From Bog-473 sp963707835 (GTDB lineage: Bacteria > Actinomycetota > Acidimicrobiia > Acidimicrobiales > RAAP-2): DNA of 64,000 nt. Shown here piece after piece: positions 8,574-16,414 of this stretch. The stretch spans positions 310,001-374,000 of the forward strand of contig CAVPRI010000001.1 of NCBI GenBank assembly GCA_963707835.1. The letters run 5' to 3'. The notes below the pieces were generated by a model that saw nothing but the letters and a program-made list of their open reading frames with translations, searched no databases and was not told where the DNA came from. Every line of letters starts with the position of its first letter. The stretch's first letter is position 1. Both the position numbers and the translations under genes were made by a program.

Positions 8574-9596
8574 ATGGAGTGGGTGGAGGTGGCCGGCAAG
8601 TCGGTCGAGGAGGCGACGGAGCGGGCGCTTGATCAGCTCGGCGTCGCGGTCTCCGATGCCGAGGTGGTCGTGTTGAGCGAGCCCAAGACCGGCCTGTTCG
8701 GTCGGGTACGAGCCGAGGCGCGGGTCCGGGCGCGGGTGCGTCCGATCGGCGCTCGCCCGCGGCGCGAGCGCCCGCGGCGCAGTGGCCGGTCCGGTCAGGG
8801 ATCCAGGCAGTCCGGCCAGCAGGGCTCCGCCAGGAATGGATCGGGACGGAGTCGCGGGGAGGGCCAGCAGCCGGCCAAGGAGGACGGAGACGTCCCCGCG
8901 GTCCCCGCCGGCGGGGAAGCGGGGACCAAGACCGGGTCGAGCCGGTCGGCACGCCGCCGCCGGAGCCGGAGTGGGTCGAGCTCTGCGGCAAGAAGCTCGG
9001 TCGCAGGGAACGGGTCGGGGCCGCAGACCGAGATCTCGACACCGGGCCACCCAATGGCGGGCGGTTCCGCTTCGGGAGAGGCGAGACAGCGTTCTGCAGG
9101 AGCGAAGGAGACAGTGGACATGGCCGAGGGAATGACGCTCGAGGAGCAGGGCGAGATCGGGCGGGCCTTCGTGGCCGGCCTCCTGGCCGAGTTGGGGATG
9201 GAGGGCTCGGTCACCTGCCGGTTGCTCGATGAGGAGACGGTCGAGGTGGCCGCCACGGGTGCCGAGCTCGGGATGCTGGTCGGGCCGAGGGGCTCCACGT
9301 TGAGCGCCCTCCAGGACCTGACCAGGGCCGTGGTGCAGCGTCAATGTCCGTCGCGGACGGATAGGATCATGGTCGACGTCGCCGGCTACCGCGAGCGCCG
9401 CTCCGCCGCCCTCAAGCGGTTCAGCATCCAGATCACCGAGGAGGTGCTGGCCTCGGGGCAGGAGCGGGCACTCGAGCCGATGAGCCCGGCCGATCGCAAG
9501 ACCGTGCACGACGCGGTCAACGAGCTCGCCGGCGTGACCACCCGCTCGGAGGGTGAGGACCCGAACCGCTACATCGTCATCGCCCCTGCCGGCTGA
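8574..9596 (+). CDS. jag: RNA-binding protein Jag (KhpB-type, Jag-N/KH/R3H)
   Basis: RNA-binding protein usually encoded beside yidC and implicated in elongasome and cell-wall control. The 340-residue protein begins three bases after yidC. Residues 1-50 are the Jag-N domain (VEVAGKSVEEATERALDQLG, ending KTGLFGR). Residues 55-180 are an Arg/Ser/Gly-rich disordered linker, much longer than in Firmicutes. The KH domain follows at about 190-265 with the GPRG loop in LVGPRGSTLSALQ, then R3H with RKTVH in MSPADRKTVHDAV. An internal ATG at 9120 precedes the folded half. Intact. Confidence 0.93.
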   Translation: MEWVEVAGKSVEEATERALDQLGVAVSDAEVVVLSEPKTGLFGRVRAEARVRARVRPIGARPRRERPRRSGRSGQGSRQSGQQGSARNGSGRSRGEGQQPAKEDGDVPAVPAGGEAGTKTGSSRSARRRRSRSGSSSAARSSVAGNGSGPQTEISTPGHPMAGGSASGEARQRSAGAKETVDMAEGMTLEEQGEIGRAFVAGLLAELGMEGSVTCRLLDEETVEVAATGAELGMLVGPRGSTLSALQDLTRAVVQRQCPSRTDRIMVDVAGYRERRSAALKRFSIQITEEVLASGQERALEPMSPADRKTVHDAVNELAGVTTRSEGEDPNRYIVIAPAG

Positions 9597-9603
9597 CGAC
9601 CCG

Positions 9604-10272
9604 GTGGTTCCCGGCGCGGGAACGGGGTGCCACTCCCCCGCCGAACTCTTCGAGGTCCTGAGCGACGCTCGTACGGCGGGTTTCCTCGGGCCCGGCCCGA
9701 TCGAGCCCCATATCCGCCATGCCGAGGGCTTTGCCGTGGTGGCGCGAGGACTTGCCACGAAGATCCTCAGCCGGCCCCGCCTGGTGGATCTCGGCTCAGG
9801 GGGCGGACTGCCCGGCCTGGTCATCGCCGGGGGCTGGGCGGACCTCCAGCTGGTCCTGGTCGAAGCCAACGGCCGGCGGGCCGCCTTCCTCGAGAGTGCC
9901 GTGGACCGTCTGGGATTGGGTGATCGGATCGAGGTGGTCCGAGAGAGGGCCGAACGCCTCGGTCGTGAAGAGGGATACCGGGCCGGTTTCGACATCGCCG
10001 TGGCCCGTTCGTTCGGCCCCCCAGCGGTGGTCGCCGAGTGTGCCGCTCCCCTGCTCAGGGTTGGCGGCTGGCTGATCGTCTCCGAACCACCGGACGAGGT
10101 GACCACCGGCCATCCGGGTCGGTGGCCGCACGAGCCACTGGCCGACCTGGGACTGGAGGTTCTCGGGATCACTCGGCAGGGGTTCGACTACCAGACCCTG
10201 CTCCAACGCTCCGCGTGCCCTGCTCGTTTCCCACGCCGGGACGGTGTGCCGGCCAAACGGCCACTTTTCTGA
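9604..10272 (+). CDS. rsmG: 16S rRNA (guanine-527-N7)-methyltransferase RsmG (GidB)
   Basis: SAM-dependent methyltransferase that modifies G527 of 16S rRNA. I choose GTG 9604-9606, eight bases after jag, giving 222 residues; an ATG at 9553 would overlap jag by 44 bases. The SAM-binding motif is LVDLGSGGGLPGLVIA near residue 63, followed by LVLVEANGRRAAFLES and, after the AVARSF motif, the usual RsmG fold. The C-terminal 40 residues (after about 185) are less conserved. It precedes parS and parAB as in other actinobacteria. Confidence 0.94.
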   Translation: MVPGAGTGCHSPAELFEVLSDARTAGFLGPGPIEPHIRHAEGFAVVARGLATKILSRPRLVDLGSGGGLPGLVIAGGWADLQLVLVEANGRRAAFLESAVDRLGLGDRIEVVRERAERLGREEGYRAGFDIAVARSFGPPAVVAECAAPLLRVGGWLIVSEPPDEVTTGHPGRWPHEPLADLGLEVLGITRQGFDYQTLLQRSACPARFPRRDGVPAKRPLF

Positions 10273-10360
10273 CGACGCCACGTGACCCTCGAAACCCTCT
10301 GATGGTCCCCTGGAGGCCGGATCCGGATCCGGATCCCTGACCTGGGCCCGGCGCGGCCCG

Positions 10361-10376
10361 TGTTCCACGTGGAACG
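10361..10376. promoter_or_regulatory. parS-like site 1
   Basis: TGTTCCACGTGGAACG is a near-palindrome close to the parS consensus TGTTTCACGTGAAACA (three differences). It lies between rsmG and parA, the usual place, 47 bases from a second, better copy. Expected to bind ParB and seed the partition complex. Confidence 0.8.
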
Positions 10377-10422
10377 AAAGGCGCAGCGGGCGGACCCTGA
10401 GCCCGAGGCCCCTCACTCCCCT

Positions 10423-10438
10423 TGTTCCACGTGAAACA
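10423..10438. promoter_or_regulatory. parS site 2
   Basis: TGTTCCACGTGAAACA differs from the parS consensus at one position. With the copy at 10361 it forms a pair upstream of parA. It overlaps the most upstream potential parA start codons, one reason I place the parA start further down. Confidence 0.9.
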
Positions 10439-10526
10439 ACGGAGGATCAAACGTTCAACCCTTGACCTCGGGCCGTCCGGGCGGCAGGATAGGCGCCGTG
10501 CACCAGCGACGCGGGCTCCCTGTTTG

Positions 10527-11762
10527 ATGCGCATTAGGCGCCGAGAGCGGGATTCCCGTGCGGGCGACGAACGGGCAGGTGAGCAGGGGCCTCCCCGTCC
10601 GGCACCGTTCGATCAGGACGTGGCCGGGCGAGGCCCGACTTCGACCGATCCGGTGAAGCAGGTCTCCGTCACTCCCCCGCCGGAGGCCGCGTCGCCATCC
10701 GTGCCATCTTCTGGCGTGGAATCCGGCGAGGAACCCCGATCGACGGCAAGTCCCGCGGATGTTCCCCCCGGCCCGGCGGTGACCGAGGAGCAGCTGGCCC
10801 CTGCGGTCGCCCCCGAGGAGCCTCAGGGCCCGCGGCACGCCAAAGCCCGGGACGAGCAGCTGCCGGTGACGTCGGGGCCCCGGACCGAGCCGGGTGGCGA
10901 GCGTGAGAAGCCTGTGATGCGCCCGCCCTCGATCGATCAGGAAGCCTCTGCACTCCTCAACGGGGCCAAGCCCACAATGCGGGAGCTTCCCCGCGTCATC
11001 GCCATTGCCAACCAGAAGGGTGGGGTGGGGAAGACGACCACCACGGTCAACCTCGGGGCGGCGCTGGCCGAGCTGGGCTATCGGGTCCTGGTGATCGACC
11101 TGGATCCGCAAGGCAATGCCACCACCGGCCTGGGAGTCAACGCCCGCAACCTCGATATTCGATCTACGACGTGATAATGCACGACCAGCCGATCGAGGAC
11201 TGCATCGAGCCGACCAACCTCAAGAACCTCTTCGTCGTCCCGGCCACCATCGATCTGGCCGGTGCGGAGATCGAGCTCGTGCCCGGCCTTCAGTCGGGAG
11301 CTGAAGCTGAAGCGGGCCATCGACACCGTCGTGGATGACTTCGACTTCATCCTGATCGATTGCCCGCCGTCGCTCGGCTTTCTCACGGTCAACGCGCTGG
11401 CGGCGGCGGACGAGGTGCTGGTTCCCATCCAGTGCGAGTACTACGCCCTGGAGGGACTTAGCCAGCTGCTCCGCAACATCAAGTTGGTTTCGTCGAACCT
11501 GAACGAGAGCCTGGAGGTCAGCACCATCATGTTGACGATGTTCGACGCTCGTACCCGGCTCTCGGTGGAAGTGGCGTCGGAGGTGCGTGAGCACTTTGGC
11601 GATCGCGTCTGCCGGGCCGTGATCCCGCGGACGGTCCGCCTCTCCGAGGCTCCGTCCTTCGGCCAACCAATCACGGTGTTCGATCCTGCCTCGCGGGGAG
11701 CAGTGGCTTACCGCGAGCTGGCCAAGGAGGTAAGCAATGGCGCGCCGCAGCGGGCTCGGTAA
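10527..11762 (+). CDS. parA: Chromosome partitioning ATPase ParA (two compensating frame breaks)
   Basis: Deviant Walker ATPase that positions origins together with ParB-parS. Walker A NQKGGVGKTTTTVNLG lies at about residue 160 and the Walker B-like LIDCPPSLGFLTVNAL further on. The raw frame hits TGA at 11172. Reading 11159 to about 11284 in another frame recovers SIYDVIMHDQPIEDC and the PATIDLAGAEIELV segment; the original frame then resumes at FSRELKLKRAIDT. The two breaks cancel, so the total stays about 411 codons. Likely sequencing errors. ATG 10527 gives a roughly 150-residue Pro/Glu-rich N-terminal extension; alternatives upstream overlap parS 2, and ATG 10977 would give a short form. 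The stop overlaps parB by 26 bases. Confidence 0.92.
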
Positions 11763-12716
11763 GGGGCTGAGCGCCCTGATCCCCAGTGAGGCGATGGGGG
11801 AGTCGGACTCGGTTCTCCGGGTGGTGCCGATCTCGCACATCCGCCCCAACGTGTATCAGCCGAGGAGCCACTTCGACGAGGAGTCCATGGCTGCGCTGGC
11901 CGCCTCCATCAAGGCAGTGGGGCTCCTCCAGCCGATCCTGGTGCGGCAGGTGCAGGGCGAAGAGGAGTCCTACGAGCTGATCGCCGGAGAGCGTCGGTGG
12001 CGCGCGGCCGGCGCGCCGGGCTCCAGACGATCCCCGTCCTGGTGCAGGATGCCGACGACGTCGCCAGTCTCGAACAGGCTCTGGTGGAGAACTTGCACCG
12101 CGTGGATCTGAACGCGCTCGAGGAGGCGGCTGCTTACCAGCAGCTCATCGACGAGTTCGGATTGACCCACGAGCAGGTGGCCATCCGCATGGGGAAGGGA
12201 CGGGCCACCGTCACGAACACGCTGCGCCTGCTCCAGCTGCCGGCCGGAGCGCAGCGGGCACTGGCCGAACGGACCATCTCGGCTGGGCACGCCCGGGCCC
12301 TGCTCGGCACGCCGGATCGCAGTCTCCAAGAGAAGCTGGTGGACCGGATCGTCGACGAGGGGCTGACGGTGCGGGCGGTCGAGGAGCTGGTCCGCGACGG
12401 GGGAACCGAACTTCGTGTGGTCGAGGTCGAAGCCGAGGTGTCAATTCCCGATGGCCGCGCCGCCGATGTGTCGAACGGGCTCCGAGAAGAGCCGGGGGCC
12501 AGCGAAGGGGCGGCTCGGCGCTCCGCGGTGCGGAAGTTGCCGGAACCAGGCGTGCTCGAACTCGAGGACCTGCTTTCGACCTACCTCAACACGCGCGTGA
12601 AGGTCGACATCCAGAACCGCAGAGGCCGCCTGGTGGTGGAGTTCGCGACCCTCGAGGACCTCGAGCGGATCTACCGAGCCATGGTCGGGGAGGGCGGCGT
12701 CGACGAGTTCGCGTAA
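11737..12716 (+). CDS. parB: Chromosome partitioning protein ParB (frame break)
   Basis: ParB is a CTP-dependent clamp that loads at parS and spreads. It starts ARRSGLGKGLSALIP, the typical actinobacterial N-terminus. The CTP-binding box reads ELIAGERRWRAA near residue 90. At about 12000-12025 the frame shifts; the second frame continues RRAGLQTIPVLVQD, then the helix-turn-helix region (EQVAIRMGKGRATVTNTLRLL) and the C-terminal dimerisation domain ending VGEGGVDEFA. Total about 326 residues. One extra or missing base in a GC-rich run (ggcgcgcggccggcgcgccggg) explains the break. Partner of parA just upstream. Confidence 0.93.
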
Positions 12717-12912
12717 CCGTCAAGAGGCGGTTCAACTTCATCCACAACCTGTGCAAGACGTTGTGGATTGTCACCTGGTTCACCTGCCGGATGGCTTCAT
12801 CGCGGAACCGTTGCCCGGCGTTGTCAGCGCCTTGATCCATCTTGCGCACGGCCTCCCGAGGGCTACCGTGGCGGTGAAAGTGATTAGGTAATAAATATTA
12901 CAAGTGAGTGAC
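12717..12912. other. Convergent parB / amidase intergenic region with paired DnaA-like boxes and A/T-rich patch
   Basis: No gene fits in this 196-base gap. TCATCCACA (12738-12746) and TGTGGATTG (12762-12770) are DnaA-box-like and face each other within a perfect 9-base inverted repeat (ATCCACAAC at 12740-12748, GTTGTGGAT at 12760-12768; 11-base loop). About 100 bases on, 12876-12905 is one of the most A/T-rich stretches in the window (AGTGATTAGGTAATAAATAT and the bases after it). It may be a transcription terminator shared by converging genes, a DnaA-binding locus, or an accessory origin element. Confidence 0.45.
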
Positions 12913-13875
12913 TCAGTCCCAGCGGGCGTCTGCCCAGCGGACAAGGGCGCCGGAGAGCGCGGCGGCCAGTGTGGTGGCCCGCTCGACCACGGTCGCCGCA
13001 GGGCCGACCTCGACGACCACGGTGGGCATCCTGGTCTCCCGCAACAGTGGCACGGACATGCCGTGGACGCCGGCATCGGGTATCCCGAGAGCGAGCGGCA
13101 CGGCTTCTTGGACCAGTTCGGCCAAGCGGCGGCCGCCGGGGGAGTCGTCGTGGGTTCCCGACCAGAACGCCGTCCGGCAGCCCGCGACTGCGGGCGTGAG
13201 GCGCAGGGCCACGAACACGTCGACCTCGAGCTCGTTGGCCTCCTTCGCCTGAACGGCGTCGTCAGGGTGGTGAAGCTCCGTCACCCGGCTGCCCCCGAGG
13301 CTGAGGCGTCGCTTGAGGGCTCCGGTCACGCTCCCGAGCCCGCCGCTCTCGCCAACGGCCACGTGGCGGCCGCGAAGGGTGTTGGGGGCTTCCCGGAGCA
13401 CCGCCCGGGCCCGGACGGACGAGACCAGCTCGGGGGCGTCATACCTGCTCTCGAGCCTCAAAAGCTCATGGAGGGTCGCGCCGCCGACGATCCCGTCCAC
13501 CGGGAGGCCGGCATTGCGCTGGAACTCGCCCAGTGCCCTGACGGTGGCGTCTCCGAAGATCCCGTCGACCCGGCCCGTGTCGAACCCGAGCGTGCACAAC
13601 CGCTGCTGGAGCTCGGCCACGTCGTCACCCCGCTGCATGGGGGTCCGGCGGTACAAGAAGCGGTCACCCAGGTGAAAACTCGCCTCCACCAGAGTGTTCC
13701 AGGTCTGGGTCCCGCACACGCCGTCCACCCGCAGCCCCCGGAGGCGCTGGAACGCCTCCACGGCGGCTCGGGTGGCAGGTCCGAAGTCCCCGTCCGCCTC
13801 GACCGAGGTTCCTAGGACCGCGCTGAGTCGATGTTGGATGTCCGAAACCGCGTGCCCGCGGTCTCGGACGGTCAG
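12913..13875 (-). CDS. N-acetylmuramoyl-L-alanine amidase with two peptidoglycan-binding repeats
   Basis: Predicted to cleave the amide bond between N-acetylmuramic acid and the stem peptide. Two PG_binding_1 repeats lie at about residues 5-65 (DIQHRLSAVLG, then DGDFGPATRAAVEAFQRLRG) and 75-140 (ELQQRLCTLGFDTGRVDGIF, then DATVRALGEFQRNAG). The rest (about 165-315) fits Amidase_3, with SVTGALKRRLSLGGSRVTEL and, late, VVVEVGPA. The region directly after the trxA stop has no ATG, GTG or TTG in frame; the first plausible start is CTG at 13873-13875, so either CTG is used or an indel hides the start. The gene follows trxA as in other actinobacteria. No signal peptide is visible. Confidence 0.8.
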   Translation of the reverse strand: MTVRDRGHAVSDIQHRLSAVLGTSVEADGDFGPATRAAVEAFQRLRGLRVDGVCGTQTWNTLVEASFHLGDRFLYRRTPMQRGDDVAELQQRLCTLGFDTGRVDGIFGDATVRALGEFQRNAGLPVDGIVGGATLHELLRLESRYDAPELVSSVRARAVLREAPNTLRGRHVAVGESGGLGSVTGALKRRLSLGGSRVTELHHPDDAVQAKEANELEVDVFVALRLTPAVAGCRTAFWSGTHDDSPGGRRLAELVQEAVPLALGIPDAGVHGMSVPLLRETRMPTVVVEVGPAATVVERATTLAAALSGALVRWADARWD

Positions 13876-13883
13876 GGGGAGGC

Positions 13884-14210
13884 CTACAGGTAGGCCGAGA
13901 TCTCCTCGAGCAGTCGGCCCTTGGGCTTGGCCCCGATCACCTTCACTTGGGGCTCCCCGTCCTTGAACAGGATGAGGGTCGGGATGCTCTGCACCGCGAA
14001 GCGGCTGGCCACTCCCAGGCTGTCGTCCACGTTGACCTTGGCCACCTTGATCTTGCCCGCCTGCTCCTCCGCGATCTCCTCCAGAACCGGCGAGATCATC
14101 TTGCACGGGCCGCACCACTCAGCCCAAAAGTCTACCAACACGGGTAGGTCGGAACCCTTGACTTGCTCGTCGAAAGTGTCGTCGGTCAGGTTCACGATGT
14201 TCTGGCTCAT
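13884..14210 (-). CDS. trxA: Thioredoxin
   Basis: Small thiol-disulfide oxidoreductase of 108 residues. The active site is WAEWCGPCKM near residue 31, and the cis-proline loop is SIPTLILFKDG near 75. AAGGAGATGCC precedes the ATG, a strong ribosome-binding site. It lies 75 bases after trxB in the same direction and is the natural substrate of that reductase. Intact. Confidence 0.97.
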   Translation of the reverse strand: MSQNIVNLTDDTFDEQVKGSDLPVLVDFWAEWCGPCKMISPVLEEIAEEQAGKIKVAKVNVDDSLGVASRFAVQSIPTLILFKDGEPQVKVIGAKPKGRLLEEISAYL

Positions 14211-14285
14211 GGCATCTCCTTGTCCGACCGGTCCAACACCGGCTCGGGGTCGTCTGTTCCCGGACCGGTTCGTCCCGGCACGGTG

Positions 14286-15248
14286 CTACTCGCCGCGGGC
14301 CTCGAGCCAGCGTTCGGCGTCGATGGCCGCCATGCAGCCCGAGCCCGCCGAGGTGATGGCCTGGCGGTAGTAGTGGTCCTGCACGTCGCCGCAGGCGAAA
14401 ACGCCTTCGACGCTGGTCCTGGTGGTGCCCTCGAAGGTCTTGACGTACCCCGTGTCCTCGAGCTCGAGCTGGCCCTTGAGCACTCCGCTGTTCGGTTCGT
14501 GCCCGATGGCCACGAACAGGCCGGTGGCATCGATCTCGCGCTCCTCGCCCGTCACGGTGTCGCGCAGGCGCAGACCGGCCACCTTGGTGTCACCGAGGAT
14601 CTCGACGACCGTCGAGCTCCACGCGAACTCGATCTTGGGGTTGGCCAAGGCGCGTTCCTGCATGATCTTGGACGCCCGGAGCTCGTCGCGGCGGTGGATC
14701 ACGGTGACCCTGGAACCGAAGCGGGTCAGGAAGAGGGCCTCCTCGAGGGCCGAGTCGCCACCGCCCACTACGGCGATGTGCTGGCCCCGGAAGAAGAAGC
14801 CGTCGCAGGTGGCGCAGGTCGAGACGCCGTAACCGAGGAGCCGGTCCTCGTCGGGCAGGCCGAGCATCAAGGAGCGGGCCCCGGTGGCGACGATGAGCGC
14901 ATCGGCGAGCAGCGACGGCTCGTCCGCCTCGGGATCACCCACCCACAAGGGGAAGGGCCAGGTGGAGAGGTCGAGACGGTTCACCCTTCCGGGGCGTATC
15001 TCGGCGTCGAACCGCTCGGCCTGGGCGCGCATGATTCCCATGAGCTCGGGTCCGGTGACGCCGTCCACGAACCCGGGGTAGTTCTCCACCTCGGTGGTGA
15101 GCATGAGCTGCCCGCCCGGCTGGTCGCTGTTGGAGGAGGGCTCGCCCTCGATGATCACCGGTGTGAGCTGTGCCCGGGCCGCGTAGAGGGCGGCGGTCAG
15201 CCCGGCCGGGCCGCTGCCGATGATGACGACCTTGCGACGCTCAGGCAT
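14286..15248 (-). CDS. trxB: Thioredoxin reductase
   Basis: FAD- and NADPH-dependent enzyme that reduces thioredoxin. The 320-residue protein has the FAD-binding GSGPAGLTAALYAARA at the N-terminus, the redox-active CATCDG near residue 145, the NADPH-binding GGGDSALEEALFL, and the closing GVFACGDVQD FAD motif. Length is standard. Its start overlaps the stop of the small membrane-protein gene upstream by eight bases. Gene order trxA-trxB-(membrane)-degV-murJ reads as one minus-strand run. Confidence 0.97.
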   Translation of the reverse strand: MPERRKVVIIGSGPAGLTAALYAARAQLTPVIIEGEPSSNSDQPGGQLMLTTEVENYPGFVDGVTGPELMGIMRAQAERFDAEIRPGRVNRLDLSTWPFPLWVGDPEADEPSLLADALIVATGARSLMLGLPDEDRLLGYGVSTCATCDGFFFRGQHIAVVGGGDSALEEALFLTRFGSRVTVIHRRDELRASKIMQERALANPKIEFAWSSTVVEILGDTKVAGLRLRDTVTGEEREIDATGLFVAIGHEPNSGVLKGQLELEDTGYVKTFEGTTRTSVEGVFACGDVQDHYYRQAITSAGSGCMAAIDAERWLEARGE

Positions 15249-15543
15249 CCGGGGGCAGACCGCGGCGTGCGTAGAGGATGGCGCCCACTCCGCAGAAGAT
15301 CAGCCCGAGCACCATGTAGGAAGCCCAGATCTTGTGTCCGGCGATCGTGGTCACGCGGATGAAGCCGACACAGAAGAGCACCACCACGGTGACGGCCACG
15401 ACGGCGATGATCACGCCGAAGACGATGCCTCGGGCGGCCACGATGGCCGGACGGATGGCCTTGTCGTTGACGGTGGCGACCACCGTGTCGACGGCATCGA
15501 GGGCCCGGTCCGAGAGGGCGTCGGTCAGGTCGTTCTCGGCCAC
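15241..15543 (-). CDS. Small two-helix membrane protein, unknown function
   Basis: This 100-residue protein starts at GTG 15541-15543 (AENDLTDALSDRALDAVD). It has two hydrophobic segments, about residues 39-63 (GIVFGVIIAVVAVTVVVLFC) and 72-90 (ASYMVLGLIFCGVGAIL), with a soluble N-terminal helix. I do not recognise a family. It sits between degV and trxB, overlapping trxB by eight bases and starting nine bases after the degV stop, so it is probably co-transcribed. No enzymatic motif is visible. Confidence 0.75.
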   Translation of the reverse strand: MAENDLTDALSDRALDAVDTVVATVNDKAIRPAIVAARGIVFGVIIAVVAVTVVVLFCVGFIRVTTIAGHKIWASYMVLGLIFCGVGAILYARRGLPPDA

Positions 15544-15552
15544 GGCGTGAGA

Positions 15553-16414
15553 CTAGTCGCCGCTCGCGCCGGTCCTGGCAGGGACGATGTAGCAGACACC
15601 CACGGTGCTGGGACCCGCGTGCGTGCCGACCACCGGACCGAGCTCGGCCGGGACGATCGGATGTTCCGTGGCGATGTCGCCGAGCCGGGCCAGCACGTCG
15701 GCGAAATCGTCGCAGGCGCCGTCGGCCACCGCGATGCGCTCGAGCGGGGCGTCGGCACGGACCTTGTCGATCATGTACGACAGTGCCCGCGAACGCGTCC
15801 GCTGCTTGGACTCCTCGGCCACCTCGCCGTCTTTGAGCTGGATCACCGGCTTGATGTTGAGCAGCGAACCGAGCAGGGCCTGGGCGCCTCCGATACGGCC
15901 ACCACGCTGCAGGTGCTCCAGTCCACCGATGACGCCGTAGATGTGGGTACGGGCCAGTCGGTCCTCCGTCGCCGCCACCAACGAGTCCAGGTCGGCGCCG
16001 GACGCCGCCTCCTCGGCCGCGGCCAGGGCCAGCAGTCCCTGGCCCATGGTGAGCGACCGGGTGTCCACCACTCGGACCGGCACGGCGTCGAAGCTGCCTG
16101 CCGCGGTGACGGCGGACGAGTAGGTCCCCGACACCTTCGAGGAGATGGTCAGGCACAGCACGGCCTCGGCGCCGTCGGCAGCCGCCCGCGCGAATGCGCT
16201 CTGGAACGCACCGGGGGAGGGCGCCGCGGTCTGGGGCAGCGCACCCTTGCCGCGGCAGCGCTCCCAGAACTGGGCCGGCGACGAGCTCGCGGCGGTCCTG
16301 GAGCTCCTCGTCGCCGAAGCGGATGGTCAGGGGCACCACGATGATGTCGTGCTCCTCGAGCAGCTGGTCGCTCAGGTCACAGGCGCTGTCGGTGACGATG
16401 TGGACCCCGGGCAC
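15553..16414 (-). CDS. DegV family fatty-acid-binding protein (frame break)
   Basis: DegV proteins bind fatty acids and, in some bacteria, present them to fatty acid kinase FakA; no FakA is in the window. The N-terminus GVHIVTDSACDLSDQLLEEH with the DSACDL motif is in one frame. At about 16278 the frame changes; the second frame gives QFWERCRGKGALPQTAAPSP, then LCLTISSKVSGTYSSA and ends PARTGASGD. Combined length about 286 residues, normal for DegV. A one-base indel explains the break. The start overlaps the probable end of murJ. Confidence 0.9.

Noticed and set aside
7926..10172. 748-codon minus-strand open frame across yidC, jag and rsmG
   Set aside because: It is opposite three recognisable genes and its translation is Arg/Pro/Ser low-complexity text with no domain.
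10177..10200. tRNA T-arm-like GGTTCGACT
   Set aside because: It is inside rsmG coding sequence and no cloverleaf can be built around it.
11150..11300. Programmed frameshifting in parA
   Set aside because: There are two cancelling shifts with no slippery site or stem seen, and many other genes in the window show the same kind of break.
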